A stretch of 64,000 bases of DNA from assembly GCF_937952055.1 (NCBI RefSeq), contig NZ_CALFYO010000019.1, positions 558,001-622,000 on the forward strand, given 5' to 3'. The DNA comes from an uncultured Piscinibacter sp. (GTDB lineage: Bacteria > Pseudomonadota > Gammaproteobacteria > Burkholderiales > Burkholderiaceae_C). Every line of letters starts with the position of its first letter. The first letter of the stretch is position 1. The position numbers were made by a program, and so were the translations under genes. The notes under the pieces were generated by a model. The model saw nothing but the letters and a program-made list of their open reading frames with translations, ran no database searches and had not been told where the DNA came from. Positions 46,982 to 56,110 of this stretch are shown here, piece by piece.

Positions 46982-49105
46982 ATGGCTGGCGTGAGTTTCG
47001 ATCATGGCTCCGGCGGCGGGGCTGCGGCCAACAGGGCCTTCAAGGCACAGCTGAACAAGGTCTACGGCTGGTACACCGGCGGCTTCGTCGTCTTCGTGCT
47101 GGTCCTCGCGGTGCTCGAGCAGATGGGGCTGCCGCGCAACTGGATCGGCTTCATCTTCCTTCTCGCCACCGTGGCGCTGTATGCCGGCATCGGCATCATG
47201 AGCCGCACCTCGGATGCGGCCGAGTACTACGTGGCGGGCCGGCGCGTGCCCGCGATCTACAACGGCATGGCCACCGGCGCCGACTGGATGAGCGCGGCGT
47301 CGTTCATCGGCATGGCCGGCACGCTGTACCTGACCGGCTTCGGAGGCCTGGCGTTCATCCTCGGTTGGACCGGCGGCTACTGTCTGGTGGCGCTGTTCCT
47401 GGCACCGTACCTGCGCAAGTTCGGGCAGTTCACCATCCCCGACTTCCTGGGCGCACGCTTCGAGGGCAACGTGCCGCGCTTCCTGGGCATCGTCGCGGCG
47501 ATCCTGTGCTCGTTCACCTACGTGGTGGCGCAGATCTACGGCGTGGGCGTGATCACCGCGCGGCTGTCCGGCCTGGCGTTCGAGATCGGCATCTTCGTCG
47601 GCCTCGGCGGCATCCTGGTGTGTTCGTTCCTCGGCGGCATGCGCGCCGTGACCTGGACGCAGGTGGCCCAGTACATCATTCTCATCATTGCCTACATGAT
47701 CCCGGTGGTGTGGCTGTCGGTGAAGCAGACCGGCGTGCCGATCCCGCAAGCCATCTACGGCTACCAGCTGCAGAAGGTCACCGCCAAGGGTGACGCACTG
47801 CGCGCGGACCCGAAGGAACTCGAGGTCGTTGCCGCGTTCAAGGCCAAGGCGGACGAATTCGGCGCCAAGCTGAAGGACATCCCGGCCGCGCTGGTCGCCG
47901 ACAAGGCCGCCGCCGAGGCCAAGCTGGCCGAGCTGAAGGCCGCCAACGCCCCGGTGGCCGAAGTGCAGGCGGCCGAGAAGGCGCTCGCCGCGGTGCCGGC
48001 CAACGAGGCCGATGCGAAGAAGGCCTGGACGGCGGCCAAGGCGGCCAACGATGCGCGCGCCAAGCCGCTGGGCGGCATGCCCAACCACGCGCAGGTGTTC
48101 GCCGGCGACCCGAACGGGGATGACGCGGCGAAGAAGGCCTTCGATGTGTCGCGCCGCAACTTCCTCGCCCTGGTGTTCTGCCTGATGGTGGGTACGGCCG
48201 CGCTGCCGCACATCCTGATGCGCTACTACACCACGCCGTCGGTGCGAGAGGCGCGCGAGTCGGTGTTCTGGAGCCTGTTCTTCATCTTCCTGCTGTACTT
48301 CACCGCGCCGGCGCTGGCGGTGCTGGTCAAGTACGAGGTGTTCAACGTGCTGGTGGGCACGCCGTTCGATCAGCTGCCGCGCTGGATCTCCAGCTGGTCG
48401 CGGGTCGACCCGGCGCTGCTGTCGGTGGTGGACGTCAACAAGGACGGCATCTTCCAGCTCGGCGAGATGAAGATCGGCGGCGACATCATCGTGCTGGCCA
48501 CGCCGGAAATCGGTGGCCTGCCCTATGTGGTGTCGGGCATGGTGGCGGCGGGCGGCCTCGCGGCGGCGCTGTCGACCGCCGACGGCCTGCTGCTGACGAT
48601 CGCCAACGCGCTGTCGCACGACCTGTACTACAAGATGATCGATCCGAACGCGCCTACCGCACGCCGGGTGATGATCTCGAAGATCCTGCTGCTGATCGTG
48701 GCCCTCGCGGCCGCCTCGGTGGCGGCGCAGAAGCCGGCGGACATCCTGTTCCTGGTCTCGGCGGCGTTCTCGTTCGCGGCGGCGGCGTTCTTCCCGGCGC
48801 TCACGCTCGGTATCTTCTGGAAGCGCGCCAACAGGTGGGGCGCGTCGCTGGGCATGATCGCCGGCCTGGGCACCACGTTCTACTACATGGCCACGACGCA
48901 GACCTGGCTGCGCGGCGTGTTCGGCGTGACCAAGCCGGTGGAACTGTGGTGGGACATCCAGCCGATCTCGGCCGGCCTGTTCGGCGTGCCGATCGGCTTC
49001 GCGGTGATCATCATCGTCAGCCTGCTGACGCCGGCCCCGAAGAAGGAGACCCAGGAACTGGTGGAGCACGTGCGCTACCCCGACCTGAAGCTGGGCAACG
49101 CCTGA
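46982..49105 (+). CDS. Sodium:solute symporter, ActP-like, with inserted loop
   Basis: 707 residues, more than the roughly 550 of E. coli ActP. About 12-13 membrane helices, with the SSS signature region near EYYVAGRRVPAIYNGMATGADWMSAASFIGMAG. A hydrophilic Ala/Lys/Glu-rich insert of about 110 residues (around 275-390) is likely a coiled coil, and an EF-hand-like loop DVNKDGIFQLGE (484-495) precedes GGDIIVLATPEIGGLPYVVSG. Such DUF4212-linked carriers transport acetate or other short-chain acids; the substrate here is not shown. Confidence 0.9.
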   Translation: MAGVSFDHGSGGGAAANRAFKAQLNKVYGWYTGGFVVFVLVLAVLEQMGLPRNWIGFIFLLATVALYAGIGIMSRTSDAAEYYVAGRRVPAIYNGMATGADWMSAASFIGMAGTLYLTGFGGLAFILGWTGGYCLVALFLAPYLRKFGQFTIPDFLGARFEGNVPRFLGIVAAILCSFTYVVAQIYGVGVITARLSGLAFEIGIFVGLGGILVCSFLGGMRAVTWTQVAQYIILIIAYMIPVVWLSVKQTGVPIPQAIYGYQLQKVTAKGDALRADPKELEVVAAFKAKADEFGAKLKDIPAALVADKAAAEAKLAELKAANAPVAEVQAAEKALAAVPANEADAKKAWTAAKAANDARAKPLGGMPNHAQVFAGDPNGDDAAKKAFDVSRRNFLALVFCLMVGTAALPHILMRYYTTPSVREARESVFWSLFFIFLLYFTAPALAVLVKYEVFNVLVGTPFDQLPRWISSWSRVDPALLSVVDVNKDGIFQLGEMKIGGDIIVLATPEIGGLPYVVSGMVAAGGLAAALSTADGLLLTIANALSHDLYYKMIDPNAPTARRVMISKILLLIVALAAASVAAQKPADILFLVSAAFSFAAAAFFPALTLGIFWKRANRWGASLGMIAGLGTTFYYMATTQTWLRGVFGVTKPVELWWDIQPISAGLFGVPIGFAVIIIVSLLTPAPKKETQELVEHVRYPDLKLGNA

Positions 49106-49136
49106 CGAAGGTCCGACGCTTTCTTCGTGAAGCGCG

Positions 49137-49166
49137 GGGCCCCGCTCGAGAGAGCGGGGCCCTTTT
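49137..49166 (+). terminator. Intrinsic terminator after the symporter
   Basis: An 11-bp GC-rich stem (GGGCCCCGCTC, 49137-49147, with 49152-49162) and a GAGA loop are followed by TTTT and CGTT. It separates the symporter from the DUF294 gene, which therefore needs its own promoter or readthrough. Confidence 0.85.
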
Positions 49167-49245
49167 CGTTGGGCGGCCGGACCGGTCGCCGGATTGATCC
49201 AGGCCCTGATCCGACCGAGGCTCTGTCCGTACCATCCGCATCATC

Positions 49246-51153
49246 ATGAGCAACGCCACCACGCCGTCGGCCAGCCTGCTGGCCAACCTGCGCAGCGAAC
49301 TGATGGCGCATGCGCCGTTCGCGCAGATGAGGGCCGAGGACGTCGACCGCTTCATCGGCGGCGCGCAGCAGGCCTACTTCGCGCCGGACGAGGCGCTGCT
49401 CTCCCCCGGGGCCGGGGTTGCCCAGCACCTGCTCTACCTGCGCCAGGGCAGCGTCACCGGCCACCGCGGCCTGGCTGAGGCCGCCGGCGGCTTCCACTAC
49501 GAGGTGGGCGACCTGTTTCCGGTCGGCGCGGTGATGGGCGAGCGCGCCGTCACCGCCACCTACCAGGCCAACGAGGACTGCTTCTGCCTGATGGTGCCGG
49601 CGGCGCTGGTGCGCGAGCTGGCGACGCACAGCGCGCCGTTCGCAGACTTCCTCAACCGCCGCGTCGCGCAGTACCTGGAACTGTCGCGGCGCACGCTGCA
49701 GGCCGCGTTCGCCTCGCAGACGCTGGCCGAGCAGTCGCTCGAGGCGCCGCTGTCCGCGCTGCCGCGCAAGGCGCCGGTGTGCGCGTCGCCCGAGACGCCG
49801 CTGGCGCAGGCGCTGGCCACCATGCACGAGCGCCGCGTCGGCTCGGTGCTCGTCGCCGACGGCGAGGGCCGGCCGCTGGGCATCCTGACGCGGCACGACA
49901 TCCTCGGCCGCGTGACGCTGCCGCAACTGCCGCTGTCCACGCCGATCGAGGCGGTGATGACGGCGCCGCTGCGCACGTTGAGGGTGGAGGACACGGCGCA
50001 GGACGCAGCGCTGCTGATGTCGCGCCACGGCATCCGCCACGTGCCGATCACCGAAGCGGGACGCGCGGTGAGCATCGTCTCGGAGCGTGACCTGTTCGCG
50101 CTGCAGCGCCTGTCGCTCAAGCAGGTCAGCACCACGTTGCGTGCCGCGCCCGACGTGGCCGCGTTGCGCCAGGCCGCCGCCGACATCCGTCGCTTCGCGC
50201 GCAACCTGCTCGGTCAGGGCGTACGCGCGCGCCAGCTCACCGAACTGATCAGCCACCTCAACGACGTGCTCACCGAGCGGCTCGTGGTGCTCGTCGCCGA
50301 GCGTCGCGCTCTGGACCTGGATCGCGCCTGCTGGCTCGCCTTCGGATCCGAAGGCCGCGGCGAGCAGACCATCTCCACCGACCAGGACAATGGACTGGTG
50401 TTCGACAGCGACGAGCCGGAGCGCGACCGTCCGCAATGGCTGGAGTTTGCCCGCGAGGTCAACGAGGCGCTGGACGAGTGCGGCTACCCGCTGTGCAAGG
50501 GCAACGTGATGGCCTCCAACCCCCAGTGCTGCCTGACCGCGGCCGAGTGGGCGCAGCGCTTCGGGCGCTGGATGGAGCATGGGGCGCCCGAAGATCTGCT
50601 CAATGCCAGCATCTACTTCGACCTGAGGCCGTTGGCTGGTTGCGCCGAACTGGCCGCGCCATTGCGCGAGCTGCTCACCGAGCAGGCGCCGCGCCTGCCG
50701 CGGTTCATGAAGCAGCTCGCGCTCAATGCGCTGGAGCACCGCGCGCCGCTGAACTGGCGAGGCGCGATCGAGACCCGCCAGGTCGCCGGCCGCGAGGCCA
50801 TCGACCTCAAGCTGCAGGGCACGGCGATCTTCGTCGACGTGGCGCGCCTGTACGCGCTGGCCAACGGCGTGCCGGCCACCGGCACGCGGGCGCGACTCCA
50901 GGCGGCGGCGATCGCACTGGGTGCCGGGGCAAGGGAGGGCGAGGCCTGGGCCGCCGCCTTCGAGTTCCTCCAGTTGCTGCGCCTGCAGGTGCAGCTCGAC
51001 GCCGCCAGCCCCGGCGCCGTGGGCGCGCCCGACGGCAACGCCAATCTGGTCGACGTGGGCGCGCTCAACGACATCGATCGCCGCATGCTGAAGGAGAGCC
51101 TGCGCGTGGCGCGCACGCTGCAGCAGCGCCTGGAACTGGACTACCAGCGATGA
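49246..51153 (+). CDS. DUF294 nucleotidyltransferase with cNMP-binding and CBS domains
   Basis: 635 residues: a cyclic-nucleotide-binding-like domain (20-140), a CBS pair (about 165-290, RRVGSVLVADGEGRPLGILTRHDILG, HGIRHVPI), a DUF294 nucleotidyltransferase domain (GSEGRGEQTISTDQDNGL at about 365-382) and a C-terminal helical domain. The layout resembles GlnD-type nucleotidyltransferases and suggests a sensor enzyme. It is adjacent to a DUF4212 symporter in many genomes, so it probably regulates it. Coupled to the next gene (ATGA). Confidence 0.9.
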   Translation: MSNATTPSASLLANLRSELMAHAPFAQMRAEDVDRFIGGAQQAYFAPDEALLSPGAGVAQHLLYLRQGSVTGHRGLAEAAGGFHYEVGDLFPVGAVMGERAVTATYQANEDCFCLMVPAALVRELATHSAPFADFLNRRVAQYLELSRRTLQAAFASQTLAEQSLEAPLSALPRKAPVCASPETPLAQALATMHERRVGSVLVADGEGRPLGILTRHDILGRVTLPQLPLSTPIEAVMTAPLRTLRVEDTAQDAALLMSRHGIRHVPITEAGRAVSIVSERDLFALQRLSLKQVSTTLRAAPDVAALRQAAADIRRFARNLLGQGVRARQLTELISHLNDVLTERLVVLVAERRALDLDRACWLAFGSEGRGEQTISTDQDNGLVFDSDEPERDRPQWLEFAREVNEALDECGYPLCKGNVMASNPQCCLTAAEWAQRFGRWMEHGAPEDLLNASIYFDLRPLAGCAELAAPLRELLTEQAPRLPRFMKQLALNALEHRAPLNWRGAIETRQVAGREAIDLKLQGTAIFVDVARLYALANGVPATGTRARLQAAAIALGAGAREGEAWAAAFEFLQLLRLQVQLDAASPGAVGAPDGNANLVDVGALNDIDRRMLKESLRVARTLQQRLELDYQR

Positions 51154-51788
51154 TCGGCTGGTTCAGGCCCCGAGGTGCCGGCGCGGCCGACGACCGGCGC
51201 TGGGTGGTGCTGGACGTGGAGTCGAGCGGGCTCGACCCCTCCTGCGACCGCTTGCTCGCCATCGCGGCGATTGCGCTGAGCCGCGACGCCGGCGCGCCGC
51301 GCATCGACCTGGCCGACAGCTTCGAGGTGGTGATCCGCCAGCAGGCCGCGCCTGTGGACAAGGCCAACATTCTCGTGCACGGCATCGGCGTCGGCGCGCA
51401 GCGCGACGGCGTGGAACCGGTGGAGGCGCTGGCCGCCTTCGAGCGATGGGCCGGCCGCTCGCCGCTGATCGGATTTCACGTCGGCTTCGATGAGGTGCTG
51501 ATCCAGCGGGCCATGCGTTCCGTGCTCGGCCGGACCTTGGCCAACCCCTGGGTCGACCTCGCCGACGTGGCGCAGGTGGTGCGCCCCGACGTCAACGCTC
51601 GCTCGCTCGACGAGTGGATGGCATCGTTGGGCGTGCGCTGTGCGGTGCGCCACCAGGCGGCATCGGACACGCTGGCCACCGCCGAACTGCTGCTCAAGCT
51701 GTGGCCGCACGTGCGGGCGCAGCGCGAGGGCGACGGCTGGAGGGCCTTGTCGCGCCTGGCAGGGACGCGCCGCTGGCTGCCGCGCTGA
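51150..51788 (+). CDS. DEDD-family 3'-5' exonuclease (DnaQ/PolC-like)
   Basis: 212 residues with exonuclease motifs: VVLDVESSGLD (Asp/Glu), GFHVGFDEVLI, and RHQAASDTLATAELL at the third site. An exonuclease of this type follows DUF294 in the same cluster in other bacteria. Its substrate and link to transport are unknown. It shares ATGA (51150-51153) with the DUF294 gene. Confidence 0.88.
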   Translation: MIGWFRPRGAGAADDRRWVVLDVESSGLDPSCDRLLAIAAIALSRDAGAPRIDLADSFEVVIRQQAAPVDKANILVHGIGVGAQRDGVEPVEALAAFERWAGRSPLIGFHVGFDEVLIQRAMRSVLGRTLANPWVDLADVAQVVRPDVNARSLDEWMASLGVRCAVRHQAASDTLATAELLLKLWPHVRAQREGDGWRALSRLAGTRRWLPR

Positions 51789-51795
51789 GCCGCGG

Positions 51796-52296
51796 CTAGC
51801 CGATCAGGAACTTGGCGGTGAATTGCGCCGCCGCGCCGCCGCCGCGGGCGTTGGCGATGTAGGCGACGGCGCGCTCCAGCGCGGCGCGCAACTGCAGCTC
51901 GTCGTTGGCGCGTTCGATCTTCAGCGCCAGCATCTCGGCTTCCGGCCCGAGCAGGTCGGTGATGGCGCGCACTGCCTCGCGACGCAAGGCCACGAACTCG
52001 ACCTTGGCCATGGTCGCGGAAGGCAGGGAAGAGCCCGGCAGCGACGACGGACCCGACACCGAGGCAGGACCCTCGTCCCTTGGCGAACTTTTCGAGGGTG
52101 CCACCACCTCGATGAGGCCCTGCTCGAGCAGCGCCTGCAGCGCCTCGTCCGCCTGCTGCACGAGCTTGGACAGATCGGCGTCGCTGCGCTTGCCGTCCAC
52201 GAGGATCAGCGCAGACCGGGCCCGCGGCGTGAGGCGACGTGCACGTGTCTCGATTTCGTGCTGGCCGTCTGCGGTCTTGGAGTAGATGGTCGCCAT
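51796..52296 (-). CDS. Hypothetical protein, possible winged-helix N-terminus
   Basis: 166 residues. The N-terminal 70 (ETRARRLTPRARSALILVDGKRSDADLSKLVQQADEALQALLEQGLIEVV) resembles a small winged-helix-like module, then a low-complexity Ser/Pro linker and a C-terminal helical region (LKIERANDELQLRAALERAVAYIANA). It is transcribed leftward from about 52296. Unknown function; similar N-terminal modules sit in bacterial regulators. Confidence 0.65.
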   Translation of the reverse strand: MATIYSKTADGQHEIETRARRLTPRARSALILVDGKRSDADLSKLVQQADEALQALLEQGLIEVVAPSKSSPRDEGPASVSGPSSLPGSSLPSATMAKVEFVALRREAVRAITDLLGPEAEMLALKIERANDELQLRAALERAVAYIANARGGGAAAQFTAKFLIG

Positions 52297-52392
52297 AGGT
52301 GTCCGTAGCAGACCGCATCCTACCTAAAACTGACCCGGCGCTGACACGGGTTCATGGCAGCAGATCACGTTTCCGGCGACTGCAGCGACTGT

Positions 52393-52423
52393 CACCAAGT
52401 GAGTCGCGTGCGCCACCAAGTGA
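52393..52423. repeat. Direct repeat upstream of the hypothetical gene
   Basis: CACCAAGTGA occurs at 52393-52402 and 52414-52423, starts 21 bases apart, two helical turns, in the 134-base region between the zinc-ribbon gene and the start of the gene at 52296. It may bind a regulator with head-to-tail subunits. Confidence 0.5.
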
Positions 52424-52430
52424 TGAAGAA

Positions 52431-52805
52431 TCAGAGCTCGATGTGCCACTCGTGCCTGCACTTGCGGCAGCGCACCTGCAGTCGCGAACCGTGCTCGCCG
52501 AGCAACTCGAAGCGCGCATAGGTGCCGCAGTGCTCGCAGTCCGCCTGGTTGGCAACGTACTCGGCGTGACTGAGCAGGTAGAGGTAGCGGCGCAGCGCAA
52601 ACACGCCGATGACGCTACTGGCCAATGCCGCCAGGACGATCTGGATCTGGTCGAGGAAGGGCAGGCGCGCGCTGTAGGCCTCGGCCGCACCGAGCAGGCC
52701 GAGACAGGCCAGCAGCAGCAGAACGAGGTTGGCATGGCTCTGCAGCAACTCTCGTTCGTACCACTTGCGAAAACCGAGGCGTCGAATCGTCTTCGCGGCA
52801 CTCAT
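52431..52805 (-). CDS. Membrane protein with C-terminal zinc ribbon (124 aa)
   Basis: 124 residues. Two membrane helices (LLLLACLGLLGAAEAYSA and LAALASSVIGVFALRRYLYLL) precede a zinc ribbon CEHCGTYARFELLGEHGSRLQVRCRKCRHEW (two CxxC pairs). Unknown function. It precedes the alpha/beta hydrolase gene across 45 bases. Confidence 0.72.
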   Translation of the reverse strand: MSAAKTIRRLGFRKWYERELLQSHANLVLLLLACLGLLGAAEAYSARLPFLDQIQIVLAALASSVIGVFALRRYLYLLSHAEYVANQADCEHCGTYARFELLGEHGSRLQVRCRKCRHEWHIEL

Positions 52806-52850
52806 CGCGACCTCCCCGGTACCTGACAGCAGAGCCTATCTTCTCACTTC

Positions 52851-53801
52851 TCACGCTGCCGGCGCGGTCGCATCGCCCCTTGCGTCGAGGAAGGCTTCCA
52901 GCCGGTGCGCCAGTGCCTGCGGCTGGTCGTGGTGCAGCATGTGGCCGGCGGGCGAGAGCACGTGGCGCTCGACCCGCGGCACGGCGGCGAGGCGCTGATC
53001 GAACTCGCTGCGCGGGTAGCGGTGGCCCCACCACTTCTCGACGTCGGTACGGTCGCCCTCCAGCCACAGCAGGGGCGCGCGGATCTGCGCCCAGCAGGCC
53101 AGGACCTCGTCGACGCGGTAAAGCAGCGGGTTGACGCGCTTGTGCGCCGGGTCGCCGAGGATCTGCCAGCGCCCGTCCTCGTCCTGGCGCGACCAGTGCG
53201 GCGCCAGCCAGGCGGCCTTGTCCTCGGCAAGCAGCGGATTGGTCTTGCGCAGACGTTCGGCCACCGCGGCGAGGCTGTCGTAGGGGCGCAGCTGTGCCGG
53301 CTCGCGCAGTTCGTCCAGCCACTGCCGGTAGCGCTTGGGGGCCTGGGCGGGCACCGTCTGCGGCATGCCGAAACCTTCGAGGTTGACGAGCCTGCGGACG
53401 CGCTCGGGGCGGATGCCGGCATAGAGCATCACCACGTTGCCGCCCATGCTGTGGCCGAGCAGGTCGACCGGCGCGCCGGCCAGGGCGATGTCGGGGTGGT
53501 CGAGCAGGGCGTCGAGGTCGCCCAGGTAGTCCGGGAACCAGTAGCTGTCGCTGCCACCGGCGTCGCTGAGGCCGAAGCCGCGCCAGTCGGCGGCCACCAC
53601 GTAGCGGTCGGCGGCGAGCGCGTCCACCATGAACTGGAACGAGGCGGCCACGTCCATCCAGCCGTGCAGCAACACCAGCGGCGGGCGCTGCGGCGTGACG
53701 AGCGAGGCATCGCCCCAGGCGAGCAAGTGGTAGCGCAAGCCGCGCAGGTGAAGGAACAGACTGCGCGCCGTGCGGCGCGGAAGGTAGACGGGAGCGGTCA
53801 T
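52851..53801 (-). CDS. Alpha/beta hydrolase
   Basis: 316 residues with the hydrolase signature PLVLLHGWMDVAASFQFMV, nucleophile GHSMGGN, and the C-terminal SPAGHMLHHDQP giving the likely catalytic His. No clue to the substrate; it is divergent from the GNAT gene. Confidence 0.85.
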   Translation of the reverse strand: MTAPVYLPRRTARSLFLHLRGLRYHLLAWGDASLVTPQRPPLVLLHGWMDVAASFQFMVDALAADRYVVAADWRGFGLSDAGGSDSYWFPDYLGDLDALLDHPDIALAGAPVDLLGHSMGGNVVMLYAGIRPERVRRLVNLEGFGMPQTVPAQAPKRYRQWLDELREPAQLRPYDSLAAVAERLRKTNPLLAEDKAAWLAPHWSRQDEDGRWQILGDPAHKRVNPLLYRVDEVLACWAQIRAPLLWLEGDRTDVEKWWGHRYPRSEFDQRLAAVPRVERHVLSPAGHMLHHDQPQALAHRLEAFLDARGDATAPAA

Positions 53802-53867
53802 GACGCGCGACTGTAGGCCGATTCACCCGCGCATGCTGTCGGTGCCGCGACAGGCGCGACTGAGACA

Positions 53868-54365
53868 ATGGGCGCCATGGACACCGTGCCCGACTTCACC
53901 CTGCGCGCCGCCGAGCCGCGCGACGTGGCCGACATCGTCGGCCTGATCCGCGAGCTCGCCGAGTTCGAGAAGCTGACCCATCTGCTGCAGGTCACGCCCG
54001 AAACGCTGCACCCGCACCTCTTCGGCGAGCGCCCGGTGGTTGAGGCGCTGGTGGCGCAGGTGGAGTCGACGGTGGTCGGCTTCGCGCTGTTCTTCACCAA
54101 CTTCTCCACCTTCCTGTCGCGCCCCGGGCTCTACCTGGAAGACCTCTACGTGCAGCCGGCGCAGCGTGGACGCGGCATCGGTGAAGCGCTGCTGTCGCGC
54201 CTGGGCGCGATCGCGGTGGAGCGAGGCTATGGCCGCTTCGAGTGGAGCGTGCTCGACTGGAACGAGAACGCCATCCGCTTCTACGAGAGGATGGGCGCGA
54301 CGCTGCTGCCCGACTGGCGCATCTGCCGCGTCAGCGGCGATGCGCTGCGGCGCTTCGGTGCTTGA
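53868..54365 (+). CDS. GNAT-family N-acetyltransferase
   Basis: 165 residues with the acetyl-CoA loop LEDLYVQPAQRGRGIGEALLSRL and C-terminal WNENAIRFYERMGA. ATG 53868 or 53877 are possible starts; there is no clear Shine-Dalgarno. The next gene begins 42 bases downstream. The acceptor amine is unknown. Confidence 0.88.
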   Translation: MGAMDTVPDFTLRAAEPRDVADIVGLIRELAEFEKLTHLLQVTPETLHPHLFGERPVVEALVAQVESTVVGFALFFTNFSTFLSRPGLYLEDLYVQPAQRGRGIGEALLSRLGAIAVERGYGRFEWSVLDWNENAIRFYERMGATLLPDWRICRVSGDALRRFGA

Positions 54366-54406
54366 CCCGATGCGCCCGGCGCCGGCGCGCCCCTAAGCTC
54401 GCCGCC

Positions 54407-56110
54407 ATGCCGTCCCACGATCGATACGCCGCACTGCACGCCGGCTTCCGCTGGCAGGTGCCCGAGCACTTCAACATCGCCGAGGTGTGCTCGGCGCGCT
54501 GGGCGCGCGAACGGCCGCAGGCGGTGGCGATCCGCTACGAGCACGAAGACGGGCGATCGGCGCAGTTCACCTACGGCGACCTGCAGTGCAACGCGAACCG
54601 CCTGTCGAACGCACTCGCGCGGCTCGGCGTGCGGCGAGGCGACCGCGTCGCCATCGTGATGCCGCAGCGCTTCGAGACCGCGGTGGCGAACATGGCCGTC
54701 TTCCAGCTTGGCGCGGTGGCCATGCCGCTGTCGATGCTGTTCGGCCCCGATGCGCTCGAGTACCGCCTGCAGCACAGCGATGCGGTCGCGGCGATCGTCG
54801 ACGAGAGCGCCATCGTCAACCTGCTCGCCGCGCGGCCGCATTGCCCTGGGTTGCGCCACCTGATCGCGGCCGGCGACGCGGCAGGGCAGGGCGACATCGA
54901 CTGGCAGGCAGCGCTGGCCGCCGAGCCTGCCGAGTTCGCGGCGGCGCGCACCCGGGCCGACGAGGCGGCGGTGCTCATCTACACCAGCGGGACCACCGGC
55001 CCGCCCAAGGGCGCGCTGATCCCACACCGCGCGCTGATCGGCAACCTCACCGGCTTCGTGTGCAGCCAGAACTGGTTCCCGCAGCACGATGCGGTGTTCT
55101 GGTCGCCGGCCGACTGGGCCTGGACCGGCGGGCTGATGGATGCGCTGCTGCCGACGCTGTACTTCGGCCGCGAGATCGTCGCCTACCAGGGCCGCTTCGG
55201 CGCCGAGAGCGCGCTCGAGCTGATGGCGCGCCACGGCGTCACGCACACCTTCCTGTTCCCCACCGCGCTGAAGGCGATGATGAAGGCGGTTCCGGACCCG
55301 CGCGAGCACCATGCGCTGAAGCTGCGCGCCATCATGAGCGCCGGCGAGGCGGTGGGCGACGCGGTGTTCGCCTGGTGCCGTGATGCACTCGGCGTGGTCG
55401 TCAACGAGATGTTCGGACAGACCGAGATCAACTACATCGTCGGCAACTGCGGCCGCTACGTCGACGCCCACGGCCGCGAACATCCCGCCTGGCCGGCACG
55501 CGCCGGCAGCATGGGCCGCGCCTATCCCGGACACCGCATCTCGGTGATCGACGACGACGGCCGCGAGTGCCCACGCGGCACGCCGGGCGACGTGGCGGTG
55601 CACCGCCTCGACGTGCACGGCCACCCGGACCCGGTGTTCTTCCTCGGCTACTGGAAGAACGAGGAGGCCACGCGCAGCAAGTTCACCGCCGACCCGGACA
55701 GTTCCTGGTGCCGCACCGGCGACACCGCGGTGATGGACGAGGATGGCTACCTCTGGTACCAGGGGCGCAGCGACGACGTCTTCAAGGCCGCGGGCTATCG
55801 CATCGGGCCGAGCGAGGTGGAGAACTGCCTGGTCAAGCACCCGGCCGTGGCCAACGCCGCTGTCGTTCCGAAGCCCGACCCCGAGCGTGGTGCCGTGGTC
55901 AAGGCCTACGTGGTGCTCGCGTCCGGCCACGCGCCGGGCGATGCGCTGGTCGGGGAACTGCAGCGCCACGTGCGTGGCAAGCTCGCGCCCTACGAGTACC
56001 CGAAAGAGATCGAGTTCATCGCCGCGCTGCCGATGACCACCACCGGCAAAGTGCAACGCAAGGTGCTGCGGCTGCAGGAAGAGGAGCGCGCCCGCCTCAG
56101 GGCTTCCTGA
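54407..56110 (+). CDS. AMP-dependent acyl-CoA synthetase
   Basis: 567 residues of the acyl-CoA synthetase family with the P-loop VLIYTSGTTGPPKGALIPH (about 193), FGQTEINYIVGN and the hinge/C-terminal YQGRSDDVFKAAGYRIGPSEVENCLVKHP, then TGKVQRKVLR. The acyl-binding architecture resembles medium-chain/acetyl-CoA synthetase-like enzymes. A second acyl-CoA-forming ligase, distinct from the one at 4031. It overlaps the convergent gene by 14 bases. Confidence 0.92.
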   Translation: MPSHDRYAALHAGFRWQVPEHFNIAEVCSARWARERPQAVAIRYEHEDGRSAQFTYGDLQCNANRLSNALARLGVRRGDRVAIVMPQRFETAVANMAVFQLGAVAMPLSMLFGPDALEYRLQHSDAVAAIVDESAIVNLLAARPHCPGLRHLIAAGDAAGQGDIDWQAALAAEPAEFAAARTRADEAAVLIYTSGTTGPPKGALIPHRALIGNLTGFVCSQNWFPQHDAVFWSPADWAWTGGLMDALLPTLYFGREIVAYQGRFGAESALELMARHGVTHTFLFPTALKAMMKAVPDPREHHALKLRAIMSAGEAVGDAVFAWCRDALGVVVNEMFGQTEINYIVGNCGRYVDAHGREHPAWPARAGSMGRAYPGHRISVIDDDGRECPRGTPGDVAVHRLDVHGHPDPVFFLGYWKNEEATRSKFTADPDSSWCRTGDTAVMDEDGYLWYQGRSDDVFKAAGYRIGPSEVENCLVKHPAVANAAVVPKPDPERGAVVKAYVVLASGHAPGDALVGELQRHVRGKLAPYEYPKEIEFIAALPMTTTGKVQRKVLRLQEEERARLRAS

